Positions 47,354 through 59,400 of a stretch of 64,000 nt of DNA are shown in pieces; the stretch's first letter is position 1, and the number at the start of each line of letters is the position of its first letter. Origin of the DNA: Culex pipiens pallens (lineage: Eukaryota > Arthropoda > Insecta > Diptera > Culicidae); contig NC_068939.1 of the NCBI RefSeq assembly GCF_016801865.2, forward strand, positions 178,528,792-178,592,791, written 5' to 3'. The position numbers and the translations under genes were made by a program. The notes beneath the pieces are model-generated. The model saw nothing but the letters and a program-made list of their open reading frames with translations, was not told the origin of the DNA and ran no database searches.

Positions 47354-47769
47354 CAGGGATGGAATAATCGCAAAAAAATTAATTTCACTTGCGAACTTTC
47401 TTCACCCGCGAAAGAGAGAGGAGGCAAATCACGCAAAAGAAAATCGCTCCCGAAATTCTCCAAGAAAATCAATCTGCATTCTGATTTTCTGTCAATTTCC
47501 TTGTCAGCACCACTTAATAATATTTATTTCACTTTGTTTACACACATTGCCCATCTAAAAAATGTGACAGGTCATTTTTCGACGTGTGACGTTAAACTTG
47601 CAAGTGTAGTAGGGAAAAGGATATTCCACCGAATAATCAACATGATGATTTTTTTAGATTCTGTTTACCGAACTTTCGTGCGCGAGAGAGGAGAGCCATG
47701 CTCCTTTCGGATTTTTTCTCTTGATGAACGTCTAGAGATTTTCTTTTGATGATGATTATTCCATCGCTG
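47354..47769. mobile_element. hAT miniature, TIR CAGSGATGGAATAATC, 8-bp duplication
   Basis: It begins CAGGGATGGAATAATC and ends GATTATTCCATCGCTG, inverted complements with one mismatch. ATGCTAAG is duplicated exactly at 47346-47353 and 47770-47777. The left arm of the host foldback (around 46070) shows the empty site with a single CTTAGCAT. The 416-bp interior has no transposase frame. Confidence 0.92.
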
Positions 47770-48074
47770 ATGCTAAGACATATCAGAACTCATAGTTTTT
47801 GCTGATACGCGTCGAATGAAGTCAAAAAAATCAAAATCCATAATGAAACAGAGATTTTATAAATGATTTTAGAAATAGCAAAAATACGATTTTTTGTACA
47901 TTTTAACCCAAAATGCTCAAACTTCAACAACTTGTAACTTTTGAACCCCGGGGTTTAGAGAGTTGGTCCAGAAGACTTTTTTTCATGTCTCGACGAGATC
48001 TTTCGAAAAAAGTTGGTCCCGTTCGTGTACATCCTTGGACCAGCTCCCATACAAATTTGCCCATTCTCCTTTGT

Positions 48075-49496
48075 ATTGAATTCTGAATATGACAACACAA
48101 TCGTAAAGGTTAACAACAAATTACTATTCGTCGAATTTCACTACTCTGTTCGAATGAAACGGCTTGAAAATTAGTTTTCCTTGCAATAATTGAGTTGGCA
48201 TCAAGTGAAATGTAATTATGAGAGACAATAATTATATCAATGCCCAATTTTGACGCAAATTACCAATTTTCTGAAACAGTAATTTGCATTTTGATAGCGC
48301 CATGTGATCATTAGCCAAATCTGTCACCAAATTTTGACAACCACTTCTCAGTAATTCTACTGATTGTATTTTAGTCATTGTTTGAGCTAAAATACAGTAC
48401 CTATACAAACATTTCGCCAGCGATGGGAACGAAATTTCACGTGAATGCCCTCCATTTAAAACGTACACACATTCACACAGTCGAGTCAACGGTTTGCTGA
48501 AAACTAAAATCTGCCGCCAACAATCTACGCAGCTTACAAAAGCTCGCAGGCACAACAAAAAAAAAAGCTCAAGTTCAATCACAGCAAGTACAGCGCTGGT
48601 GCCTCATCCGGACAAAGAGAGAGAGAGGGGTGGCAAAACCCGCCGATAATTGCACTTCAATTCTGGCACAGTCATCGCCGCCGTTGTTGGGTGAGCTTTT
48701 TTTTTCGTGCTCACTCTCTATATTTTTTAATTCATGGGCGCAAGAAATCAGCCGAAAATACCGCGCCTTTTTGTTCATCACAACCGCCAAAGTCGTCCAC
48801 CACGACGACAGGGGATGTTTTGTGTGAAAAGTCTGGTGTTAAAGCAAGGTTAGTGTTTTTTGTGCCTTTTTTCTTCGAAATAATTTAACCGATCAAAATT
48901 GTTTCATAAACTTTAATTTTAAATTTCAAATTATTTAATTGAAAATGACGAATCAGTTGCTTGGTACCCTATTACTGTTAATCTTTTTCTTTTGCATGTG
49001 CAAGTGTGCATCAGCTAACGGCGATAATGGCTCCCAATTAAATCTGCACAAAGTGTACTGCAAAAACACGCAAAGTGCGGCCATTGGCAATAGGGCAACA
49101 CAGTCAATGAACTGAGCCAATCGGCCAACCAGCCACCAACTGGGTCCCATACCCGGTTGCAAATCTCTGTCCGACCTGGAAGCTCCAGCAGCAAGTTGAT
49201 GATTTAGCACTATTTGCGCAAGTTTCAAGCAGATTGAAGAGAGATAGAGCGGGAGAGGGCGAAAAAAAAGCTGAGCAAATAAGCAAAACCAACGGGAGTT
49301 CTTTTTTGTGGGTTTGAGGATTTCTTGGTGAAATCATCGGTTTGTTGAAAATTAACAAAAAAAATCAGCGCAAAATTTTAAATCATAAAGTAAAAAAATA
49401 AAAACAAGCTTCTTCCAACGCGGTTTCATTTTATCTCAAGTTTTCAAGTTGTGCACTGTGTGTTTCCTAGAACAAACTTAAGATAAAAACAATTCA
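48075..49496. other. Non-repetitive island
   Basis: Balanced composition between about 48250 and 49330, a GA run (48618-48628), and short unrecognised frames on both strands. No termini were found. Confidence 0.3.
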
Positions 49497-49719
49497 GCAA
49501 GTCTGATATTTGGCACCATGAAAGAATGGCTCTTTCCTGGCATTTTGCGGGGTCCGGCGAAATATTTCGTCGGGGGGGTCTAGAGCAACTTTGTTTTTTG
49601 AAGATTTTTTTCGATTTTATAGGATTTTTCTTCAGAAAAGTCGATGGAAACCGATGAGTTCATGTTCATATCCATCAAATTTCTTATGAATGTGCCTCAA
49701 GCGACTCTAAATTACATAT

Positions 49720-52700
49720 GGGTAATTCTCCGCCAACTCACACAGCAGTTGCCCCGACCCCTCTTCGATTTGCGTGAAACTTTGTCCTAAGGGGTAACTT
49801 TTGTCCCTGATCACGAATCCGAGGTCCGTTTTTTGATATCTCGTGACGGAGGGGCGGTACGACCCCTTCCATTTTTGAACATGCGAAAAAAGAGGTGTTT
49901 TTCAATCATTTGCAGCCTGAAACGGTGATGAGATAGAAATTTGGTGTCAAAGGAACTTTTATGTAAAATTAGATGCCCGATTGGATGGCGTATTCAGAAT
50001 TCAGAAAAAAACGTATTTTTCATCGAAAAAAACACTAAAAGAGTTTTAAAAAATCTCCCGATTTCCGTTACTCGACTGTAAAAATTTTTGGAATATGGGT
50101 AATTCTCTACCAACTCACACGAAATCGGGAAAAGTTGCCCTGACCCCTCTTCGATTTGCGTGAAACTTTGTCCTAAGGGGTAACTTTTGTCCCTGATCAC
50201 GAAACCGAGGTCCGTTTTTTGATATCTCGTGACGGAGGGGCGGTACGACCCCTTCCATTTTTGAACATGCGAAAAAAGAGGTGTTTTTCAATCATTTGCA
50301 GCCTGAAACGGTGATGAGATAGAAATTTGGTGTCAAAGGGACTTTTATGTAAAATTAGATGCCCGATTGGATGGCGTATTCAGAATTCAGAAAAAAACGT
50401 ATTTTTCATCGAAAAAAACACTAAAAGAGTTTTAAAAAATCTCCCGATTTCCGTTACTCGACTGTAAAATTTTTTGGAATATGGGTAATTCTCTACCAAC
50501 TCACACGAAATCGGGAAAAGTTGCCCCGACCCCTCTTCGATTTGCGTGAAACTTTGTCCTAAGGGGTAACTTTTGTCCCTGATCACGAAACCGAGGTCCG
50601 TTTTTTGATATCTCGTGACGGAGGGGCGGTACGACCCCTTCCATTTTTGAACATGCGAAAAAAGAGGTGTTTTTCAACAATTTGCATCCTGAAACGGTGA
50701 TGAGATAGAAATTTGGTGTCAAAGGGACTTTTTTGTAAAATTAGACGCCCGATTTGATGGCGTACTCAGAATTCCGAATAAACGTATTTTTCATCGAAAA
50801 AAACACTAAAAAAGTTTTAAAAATTCTCCCATTTTCCGTTACTCGACTGCAAAAATTTTTGGAACATGTCATTTTATGGGAAATTAAATGTACTTTTCGA
50901 ATCTACATTGTCCCAGAAGGGTCATTTTTTCATTTAGAACAAAATTTTTCATTTCAAAATTTCGTGTTTTTTCTAACTTTGAAGGGTTATTTTTTAGAGT
51001 GTAACAATGTTCTACAAAGTTGTAGAGCAGACAATTACAAAAATTTTGATATATAGACATAAAGGGTTTGCTTATAAACATCACGAGTTATCGCGATTTT
51101 ACGAAAAAAAGTTTTGAAAAAGTTACTTTTTGCGTTTCTCTTTGTTTCGTCGTCCGTGTCTGTCGCGGGTGACCATGAATGGCCATGATCGATGACGACC
51201 AACTTTTTCAAAACTTTTTTTCGTAAAATCGCGATAACTCGTGATGTTTATAAGCAAACCCCTTATGTCTATATATCAAAATTTTTGTAATTGTCTGCTA
51301 TACAACTTTGTAGAACATTGTTACACTCTAAAAAATAACCCTGCAAAGTTAGAAAAAACACGAAATTTTAAAATGAAAAATTTTGTTCTAAATGAAAAAA
51401 TGACCCTTCTGGGACAATGTAGATTCGAAAAGTACATTAAATTTCCCATAAAATGACATGTTCCAAAAATTTTTACAGTCGAGTAACGGAAAATGGGAGA
51501 ATTTTTAAAACTTTTTTAGTGTTTTTTTCGATGAAAAATACGTTTTTTCGGAATTCTGAGTACGCCATCAAATCGGGCGTCTAATTTTACATAAAAGTCC
51601 CTTTAACACCAAATTTCTATCTCATAACCGTTTCAGGCTGCAAATTATTGAAAAACACATCTTTTTTCGCATGTTCAAAAATGGAAGGGGTCGTACCGCC
51701 CCTCCGTCATGAGATATCAAAAAACGGACCTCGGATTCGTGATCAGGGACAAAAGTTACCCCTAAGGACAAAGTTTCACGCAAATTGAAGAGGGGTCGGG
51801 GCAACTGCTGTGTGAGTTGGCGGAGAATTACCCATATGTCATTTTATGGGAAATTTAATGTACTTTTCGAATCTACATTGACCCAGAAGGGTCATTTTTT
51901 CATTTAGAACAATTTTTTTCATTTTAAAATTTCGTGTTTTTTCTAACTTTGCAGGGTTATTTTTTAGAGTGTAACAATGTTCAACAAAGTTGTAGAGCAG
52001 ACAATTACAAAAATTTTGATTTATAGACATAAGGGGTTTGCTATCGAGTTATCGCGATTTTACGAAAAAAAGTTTTGAAAAAGTTGGTCGTCATCGATCA
52101 TGGCCGTTCATGGTCACCCGCGACAGACACGGACGACGAAACAAAGAGAAACGCAAAAAGTAACTTTTTCAAAACTTTTTTTCGTAAAATCGCAATAACT
52201 CGTGATGTTTACAAGCAAACCCCTTATGTCTGTATATCAAAATTTTTGTAATTGTCTGCTCTACAACTTTGTTGAACATTGTTACACTCTAAAAAATAAC
52301 CCTGCAAAGTTAGAAAAAACACGAAATTTTAAAATGAAAAATTTTGTTCTAAACGAAAAAATGACCCTTTTTGGTCAATGTAGATTCGAAAAGTACATTT
52401 AATTTCCCATAAAATGACATGTTCCAAAATTTTTCACAGTCGAGTAACGGAAAATGGGAGATTTTTTAAAACTTTTTTAGTGTTTTTTCGATGAAAAATA
52501 CGTTTTTTCTGAATTCTGAATACGCCATCAAATTGGGCGTCTAATTTTACATAAAAGTCCCTTTGACACCAAATTTCTATCTCATCACCGTTTCAGGCTG
52601 CAAATTATTGAAAAACACCTCTTTTTTCGCATGTTCAAAAATGGAAGGGGTCGTACCGCCCCTCCGTCACGAGATATCAAAAAACAGACCTCGGATTCGT

Positions 52701-52802
52701 GATCAGGGACAAAAGTTACTCTTTAGGACAAAGTTTCACGCAAATCGAAGAGGGGTCGGGGCAACTTTTCCCGATTTTGTGTGAGTTGGTAGAGAATTAC
52801 CC
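49720..52802. mobile_element. GGGTAATTCTC foldback B1, expanded multi-unit copy
   Basis: It starts GGGTAATTCTCCGCC and ends AGAGAATTACCC, with ATAT on both sides (a 2-4 bp duplication). Inside, the first 377-386 bases of the arm are present three times in tandem (49720, 50097, 50483). A complete foldback then runs 50483-51833, followed by a second foldback (51834-52802) that lacks its left end. The two centres (near 51160 and 52110) hold the same loop sequence in opposite orientation. Short frames recur in each unit and match no known protein. Confidence 0.85.
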
Positions 52803-52999
52803 ATATTTGACTTCAAATCAAAAGTTTCCAACCCAAATGTATCAGATTTCTAGCTTTCTTTGAAATAACCCCGACATCCAAGTGGGAAACGACCAAATAA
52901 AAATCTTTTCTTTTTACAATTTGTCATAAAAATACGGCAACAGAATGGCCGGATACAAATTCGAGCCTCAACCATTGCTAAACTTAGAGTATTAGATTT

Positions 53000-54351
53000 G
53001 GGTAATTCTCTACCAACTCACACGAAATCGGGAAAAGTTGCCCCGACCCCTCTTCGATTTGCGTGAAACTTTGTCCTAAGGGGTAACTTTTGTCCCTGAT
53101 CACGAAACCGAGGTCCGTTTTTTGATATCTCGTGACGGAGGGGCGGTACGACCCCTTCCATTTTTGAACATGCGAAAAAAGAGGTGTTTTTCAACAATTT
53201 GCATCCTGAAACGGTGATGAGATAGAAATTTGGTGTCAAAGGGACTTTTTTGTAAAATTAGACGCCCGATTTGATGGCGTACTCAGAATTCCGAATAAAC
53301 GTATTTTTCATCGAAAAAAACACTAAAAAAGTTTTAAAAATTCTCCCATTTTCCGTTACTCGACTGTAAAAATTTTTGGAACATGTCATTTTATGGGAAA
53401 TTTAATGTACTTTTCGAATCTACATTGTCCCAGAAGGGTCATTTTTTCATTTAGAACAAAATTTTTCATTTCAAAATTTCGTGTTTTTTCTAACTTTGAA
53501 GGGTTATGTTTTAGAGTGTAACAATGTTCTACAAAGTTGTAGAGCAGACAATTACAAAAATTTTGATATATAGACATAAAGGGTTTGCTTATAAACATCA
53601 CGAGTTATCGCGATTTTACGAAAAAAAGTTTTGAAAAAGTTACTTTTTGCGTTTCTCTTTGTTTCGTCGTCCGTGTCTGTCGCGGGTGACCATGAATGGC
53701 CATGATCGATGACGACCAACTTTTTCAAAACTTTTTTTCGTAAAATCGCGATAACTCGTGATGTTTATAAGCAAACCCCTTATGTCTATATATCAAAATT
53801 TTTGTAATTGTCTGCTATACAACTTTGTAGAACATTGTTACACTCTAAAAAATAACCCTGCAAAGTTAGAAAAAACACGAAATTTTAAAATGAAAAATTT
53901 TGTTCTAAATGAAAAAATGACCCTTCTGGGACAATGTAGATTCGAAAAGTACATTAAATTTCCCATAAAATGACATGTTCCAAAAATTTTTACAGTCGAG
54001 TAACGGAAAATGGGAGAATTTTTAAAACTTTTTTAGTGTTTTTTTCGATGAAAAATACGTTTATTCGGAATTCTGAGTACGCCATCAAATCGGGCGTCTA
54101 ATTTTACATAAAAGTCCCTTTTGACACCAAATTTCTATCTCATAACCGTTTCAGGCTGCAAATTATTGAAAAACACATCTTTTTTCGCATGTTCAAAAAT
54201 GGAAGGGGTCGTACCGCCCCTCCGTCATGAGATATCAAAAAACGGACCTCGGATTCGTGATCAGGGACAAAAGTTACCCCTAAGGACAAAGTTTCACGCA
54301 AATTGAAGAGGGGTCGGGGCAACTGCTGTGTGAGTTGGCGGAGAATTACCC
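53000..54351. mobile_element. GGGTAATTCTC foldback B2, near-identical to 50483-51833
   Basis: A 1352-bp foldback with ends GGGTAATTCTC and GAGAATTACCC. Reading side by side with 50483-51833 (1351 bp), I see about five differences, including indels. Arms are about 0.65 kb and the loop contains GTCTGTCGCGGGTGACC. It sits in the left-arm interior of element A. Confidence 0.88.
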
Positions 54352-54937
54352 ATTTAAAAGCTATTTTTTACCCAAAAGGTCCCCAACATTATTTTTTCAA
54401 TCCTCTGCCAAACAAAAAAAATATTTTAAAACATTTTCGAAAATATTTTAAAACATTTTCGAATCAATCACATTGTAGTAAAACGTTTTCTGAACAATTT
54501 CCATAAAAAAGTAAATCTAATACTCTAAGTTTAGCAATGGTTGAGGCTCGAATTTGTATCCGGGCATTCTGTTGCTGTATTTTTATGACAAATTGTACAA
54601 AGAAAAGATTTATATTTGGTCGTTTTGAGGTTTCCCGCTTGGATGTTGGGGTTATTTCAAAGAAAGCTAAAAATCTGGTAAATTTGGGTTGGAAACTTTT
54701 GATTTGAGGTCAAATGTGTAATTTAGATTCTCTTGAGGCACATTCATAAGAAATTTGATGGATATGAACATGAACCCATCGATTTCTATCCACTTTTTTT
54801 TGAAGAAAAAGCCTATAAACTTGAAAAAAAAATCTTCAAAAAAAAGTTGCTCTAGACCCCTTGACGACCCATTTCATCGGACCTCGCATAATATCGGGAA
54901 AGAGCCTTTCTTTCATGGTGCCAAATATCAGACTTGC

Positions 54938-56087
54938 CGATTTTTTTATCTTAATGTTCTCGGAAAAATACACCGACTCCCGATTTTTTTTAGATTTTTA
55001 CCATTTTCAATTCTCGGGATTTCAAAGTTTCTGTTCGGCCCTTTTTTTAATAGATTTTTTTACTTTTTTCAGTGTTACCTCCCCATTATTGTTCACCCTA
55101 ACTTCTCTTTGATTTAAGTTTACTACTGTTTTTAAGTGTTTTTTTACTATCTTGTTAACTTACAAGTAGTTATAAATAACGAGCTTTTCATGTTTTTACT
55201 CTTTTTTTGTTTTCAGCATATTTTTTATATGCTAAATTTTTACATTGAGCTTACCATTCAGCTCAAAAGTAGAAACAATTTGGGTGAAGTTTTTTTTTTA
55301 AATAACAAAAAATACTGCAATCATAAACTGACTTCAAAAATAGGGGATATTAGTCAATAACACAAAAAAAAAAACAAAGTTTTTTTCAAAACCTTGGAAA
55401 ACATCAAACATGTTGAAAATTAGCAATCACGTCCAAAAGTCCAAACATGATGAAGTTTTTAGATGATTTTTAAGAATTATTGACGGAATGAATTTTAAAA
55501 TGTAATCTTATTTTAGAAAAATCTGGTTTAAGTTTTTAAAAACATTATAAAAACACAGTTTTGTATAAATTTCTTTTAAAAAAATGTAAAAAAAATTAAA
55601 GTGAAATTTTAAAATTAGTGATGAGATTGTAATAAAAAGCATAATGTGTGGATAACTTATTTTTTATTAAATGACATGATATGAAAGACAATTTTTTTTA
55701 TAATGAATTATGAATTTTGAAATAACTTTGCCATAATTTATTTTGATGATTAATATAGACTTGAATTTAAATTTCTGAAATAGATGAATCACGAATTATC
55801 AAAAGTAATATCTACAAATGCAACATGAACCAAACATGTATCACGTAAATCTTTTTCAGATGAAAATTAGATGAAAACACAACATTTCAATGTTTTGCAA
55901 ATAACTTAAGCTGTTTTTATACTACGATGCTCAAATTTTTCCAGAATAGTTCTGCAATATTTAACTTCAAATTTCTATGATTTTTTCCCGGAAAATTCTC
56001 CCAATACCGAAAAAGCAGGCGGTGCATTTTGCCCCAGGGGTGCATATTACCCCCTCTCCCAATAAAAAAAGTTCTAGCAGAATTTGA
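54938..56087. other. AT-rich sequence, nothing recognised
   Basis: Extremely AT-rich with long T runs. The 120-codon frame that starts in the foldback arm at 54755 runs into it but has no domain I know. Confidence 0.35.
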
Positions 56088-56090
56088 TTA

Positions 56091-56496
56091 GGCTGGTACA
56101 TATTCCATTAAAAGTTTTTGTTCTGTTTGCTCTGATCGAAGTTTGTTTAGTTTCGAAATATCGTAACAAAAATATGAAATATTGTTTTAAACATCATTAC
56201 AGTTATTGTATTGTCGAAAATTTACAAAACATCTATGAATTCGTAAATTTTGTAATTGTAAAGTCTTTTTCTGATGTATAGTCCCAGCATTAAAATCTTT
56301 TTGAAAGATAAAATAGTCTTAATTTGATCAAAAATGCATAAATAAGCTATTTACGATGTATGCTGAATTATTTAAAAGAGGTTACAAGTTATTTTCAATG
56401 AAAATTTAATTTTAAGTCAATTTCTTTCTGCCTTTTTGATTTTTTGAGGAAATTTTGGGGTGGGGGCCAAGCACTTGAAATAAAAATGCAATGGCT
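56091..56496. mobile_element. Probable Harbinger-like MITE, diverged
   Basis: The left end GGCTGGTACATATTCC and right end AATGCAATGGCT are loose inverted repeats of the family at 6569. TTA lies on both sides (56088-56090, 56497-56499). A G-rich stretch near the right end (GGGGTGGGGGCC) matches the position of the homopolymer in other copies. Confidence 0.5.
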
Positions 56497-56499
56497 TTA

Positions 56500-59400
56500 T
56501 GACTCTTAAAAACTACCAACAATATTGTTGTGCGAACATTGCTTTGTTTTCTTTATCTATGAAAAAAATACGAACAAACAAACTCTTACTGCAGATTTCC
56601 ATGAAAAGAATAAATCATAAGTATATTTTTGTTAGTGAAATCTTATTGGAATCCAAACAATTATTCTAAATAGAGTTTTTTTAATTGGTTCTTTAAACAT
56701 ATAAAAGACAATAATTTATAGGGCCTTTTAAAAAATACTCTAGAATTTTTCAACTCTCGGTATCCTGGTAAATGTAAAAAGGCAAATTTCGATCCATTGA
56801 AGTTTCAAAATCTCGGTAATCGTCCCCCTTCTCAATGAAAATAATCATGCTGTTTTATCTCGCCAGAATCTTCTAATTCTTTCAACTGAAAATCCTGCGA
56901 TATGTCATAAGTTGGATCAGGAAATCATTTTGATCAAAGTTGGGTAAAGAAATATAATTTCATTTTTAACTTTTTTGGCAAATGCATGGAACCTTGATCC
57001 AAATCAATTAGGACTGGGTTGGCATAAATCGGATCAACCAGTGCTAAGAAACACGCTCACTTTTTTGTTCAGCTCTGGATTCTGTTCTGATTTGATGGAA
57101 TTATGGTGGGTCTACGACGTTTTTACACAAAATTCGTTTCTAGAGCAGTATTATAACCTCTCCGCAGTGAGTAAGGCAAAGTCACAAAAACTTTAAAAAT
57201 GCTTCCTAAAACTAATTTGAAAAAATACTCCCTGAACCTTAAATCTACTTGTGCTGTACCAAGACGATGCGCCGCGTCAAGATGGGCGCAATAAATCTTG
57301 GATGTGACCCCTAGTGGTCGGCACCATCGTCGCCGTTGACACCCAGCGAAGTACAAGACACATGGGGCAGCATGTTGCTCCGTCTTACAGATTTGTCGAT
57401 ATGGGCAGATAATCAAACAACTATGATACTGGTTTTATGATTAAACATTTAAAAACTTTAAAGAGATATCACCTAAAACGTGAATTTTCAAGTCTAAAAA
57501 ATAGTCCACATTTGCCATTTTACCCTTATGCGACCCAAGTCGCCCTCCAAAGTCGTCACATTTTTTGTTGTTGCCCGGAAATTGCGGTTTTTCACACACT
57601 TGCTTACATGCAGCAAAACTTGAACACAGATAGAAACTTCTTCAAACTCTCAGGGCAGCGAGAAGAATTGCTGGAAACTTTGTAGCGAGTGTCTTAGTGT
57701 AGTTTTAGTACTTCAACTTTTTATTTTATTTTATTTTAACTCCCCTTCTTAGTCGTGTCCGGTGATGCGATAATGGCAAGTGTGGCGTCCCTGGTTCTTG
57801 TTGCGGACTTTGGACTCTTTCGACGGTCGGTGGCGACACCAAAGTGGTTGGGTTGTACGAGAGAACACAAAAAATGACCATCCGAGACGCGAAACTTTTG
57901 GCAATATTTTCGATCTTTTGTACAAAGATGGCATTTTTGGTGCATTTTGTGGGATTGGAAAATTTCAGATCGGACTGATTTATCGATAGCATTGCAGTGC
58001 CATGCATTTTTGAGCACTGATCATGTTCAGAAGAACGGATTTTTTCAAATCTCCACTGTCTTGTAAAAATATTAGCAAAGTTTTAATTTAAATTACTTTT
58101 TTTAATTGCTATGCTGAGTTTTCAGTCCTTAAAATTTAAAAGAGATTTATTTCGAGCATTTTTTATGGTTTGGGGTTTTTTTCATTTAATATTGGTTACA
58201 ATTAATTTGTCAAAAACAGCACAAATCTCTCCTCACTCCCCTCTCGTGCAGCACTAATTTGTTGCTTCAAAGGCAAAAAGAAAAAGCTCACCTTCAACCG
58301 TCAAGTTCAGGAAGTCACACGTGATGAAAAATAACTGCGCAGCGCCCTTCAGCTTTCAACTTGTGTAGTTTGTTCAATTGCAAGAAAAAGTACAACTACA
58401 AAACGCTTGCAGTGATTATGCAAATTGATTTATCGCGCGCAATCGCCATCCGACGGCTGCTATTTAAAGGAACAACAAAAAGGGGTTGTAAATTACCAAC
58501 AGTCGTGCAAGGATTTCGTTTTTCATTTAGAAATTATTTTTGTGCTACAAAGTTGAGGTGAGGGCATAAAGGTTAGCTATTTTTGTCCACCATTTGCTGG
58601 CGATAATTGGCTTTGTGAGTCAAGTGCAGCAAAGGTTAGGTTTGACTTAAGAAAGTAAATTCACTTGCAAACATTGAAAACGCTCTGAAAACAATTAAAA
58701 ACAAACTCAATTAAATTAATAATCCATTCTCTTGAACTGGCGGTAAAACCAACTGTTGATTGAATTTTCACCACTCATAATTGCTATACCTTCAATCAAG
58801 TCAGTGAAACTTTCCCAACAGTCCTTCGCAAAAAAAATCGACCTCACGCCATAAATTTTCAACCCACCTCAAAATAGTCCAACAACAGTTCTAAAAATAA
58901 AGCGCAACAGTTAGAAAAATATGCAACAAGCTGAGGCCGGCGGTATGTTGAACTATCCATCCCCCTGCTCAAATTTCCCAAAGTTTCCTAAACTTTGCAC
59001 GCTGCACTCAATATCTCGTGCGCCACGCGTATTTCGTTCTGTTTGCGGAATAAGGAAAACTTTTAATTGAATTATATCGCGCGCCACAACGCCGCCGACG
59101 ACGACCGCGTTGCGTTAAACACCGTCAAAGTCTTGTTTGCGCTTTTTGATTGAACTTTGACAGGTACTTGAACGGGGCTGGCAGCAGAAACAAACAGATG
59201 TGATTTTTTCGAAATCCCCCTAACGATTAAACAATTTAACGGTCAATTTGAATAATGAAAAAAACTCACCACGGTATTCCCGAATTCACCACATCATACG
59301 CGTTTGACAGTTGATTGAAACGAACACAAATTTAGTTTTTTTTTTCGCCTTCACGAAACACGAAACGAAGCTGTAAAATATGGTTTTCAAAACATAGTGG

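Larger units (their letters stand above)
45782..48074. mobile_element. Long foldback with 144-bp tandem units in both arms
   Basis: Outer arms are inverted copies: ACAAAGGAGAATGGGCAAAT at 45782 and ATTTGCCCATTCTCCTTTGT at 48055-48074. Inside, both arms carry diverged 144-bp units whose complement ends in phrases like AAGCCATGCGGGTATGATCC. Since 144 is divisible by 3, frames stay open in each arm (180 codons minus at 46069-46611, 204 codons plus at 46738-47352), giving a 48-residue periodic sequence. The centre near 46600-46850 has an extra unit. A hAT miniature sits in the right arm. No transposase was found. Confidence 0.85.
49497..54937. mobile_element. Outer foldback A, split by two GGGTAATTCTC insertions
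   Basis: GCAAGTCTGATATTTGGCAC at 49497 and its complement ending at 54937 are the outer ends. The left arm is in two parts (49497-49719 and 52803-52999) and faces a continuous right arm (about 54500-54937) containing CTAATACTCTAAGTTTAGC, TATTTTTATGACAAATTGT and GAGGCACATTCATAAGAAA. Removing the insert at 49720-52802 gives continuous homology to the right arm. Original length was about 1 kb. Confidence 0.8.

Noticed and set aside
50754..53973. Small proteins of 65-100 codons repeated in the B elements
   Set aside because: They recur because the DNA is repeated and inverted. They are AT-driven, with no domain, and exist in mirror form on both strands.
57123..57416. 97-codon minus-strand frame as a gene
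   Set aside because: A short GC-richer patch only, without recognisable domain or element context.
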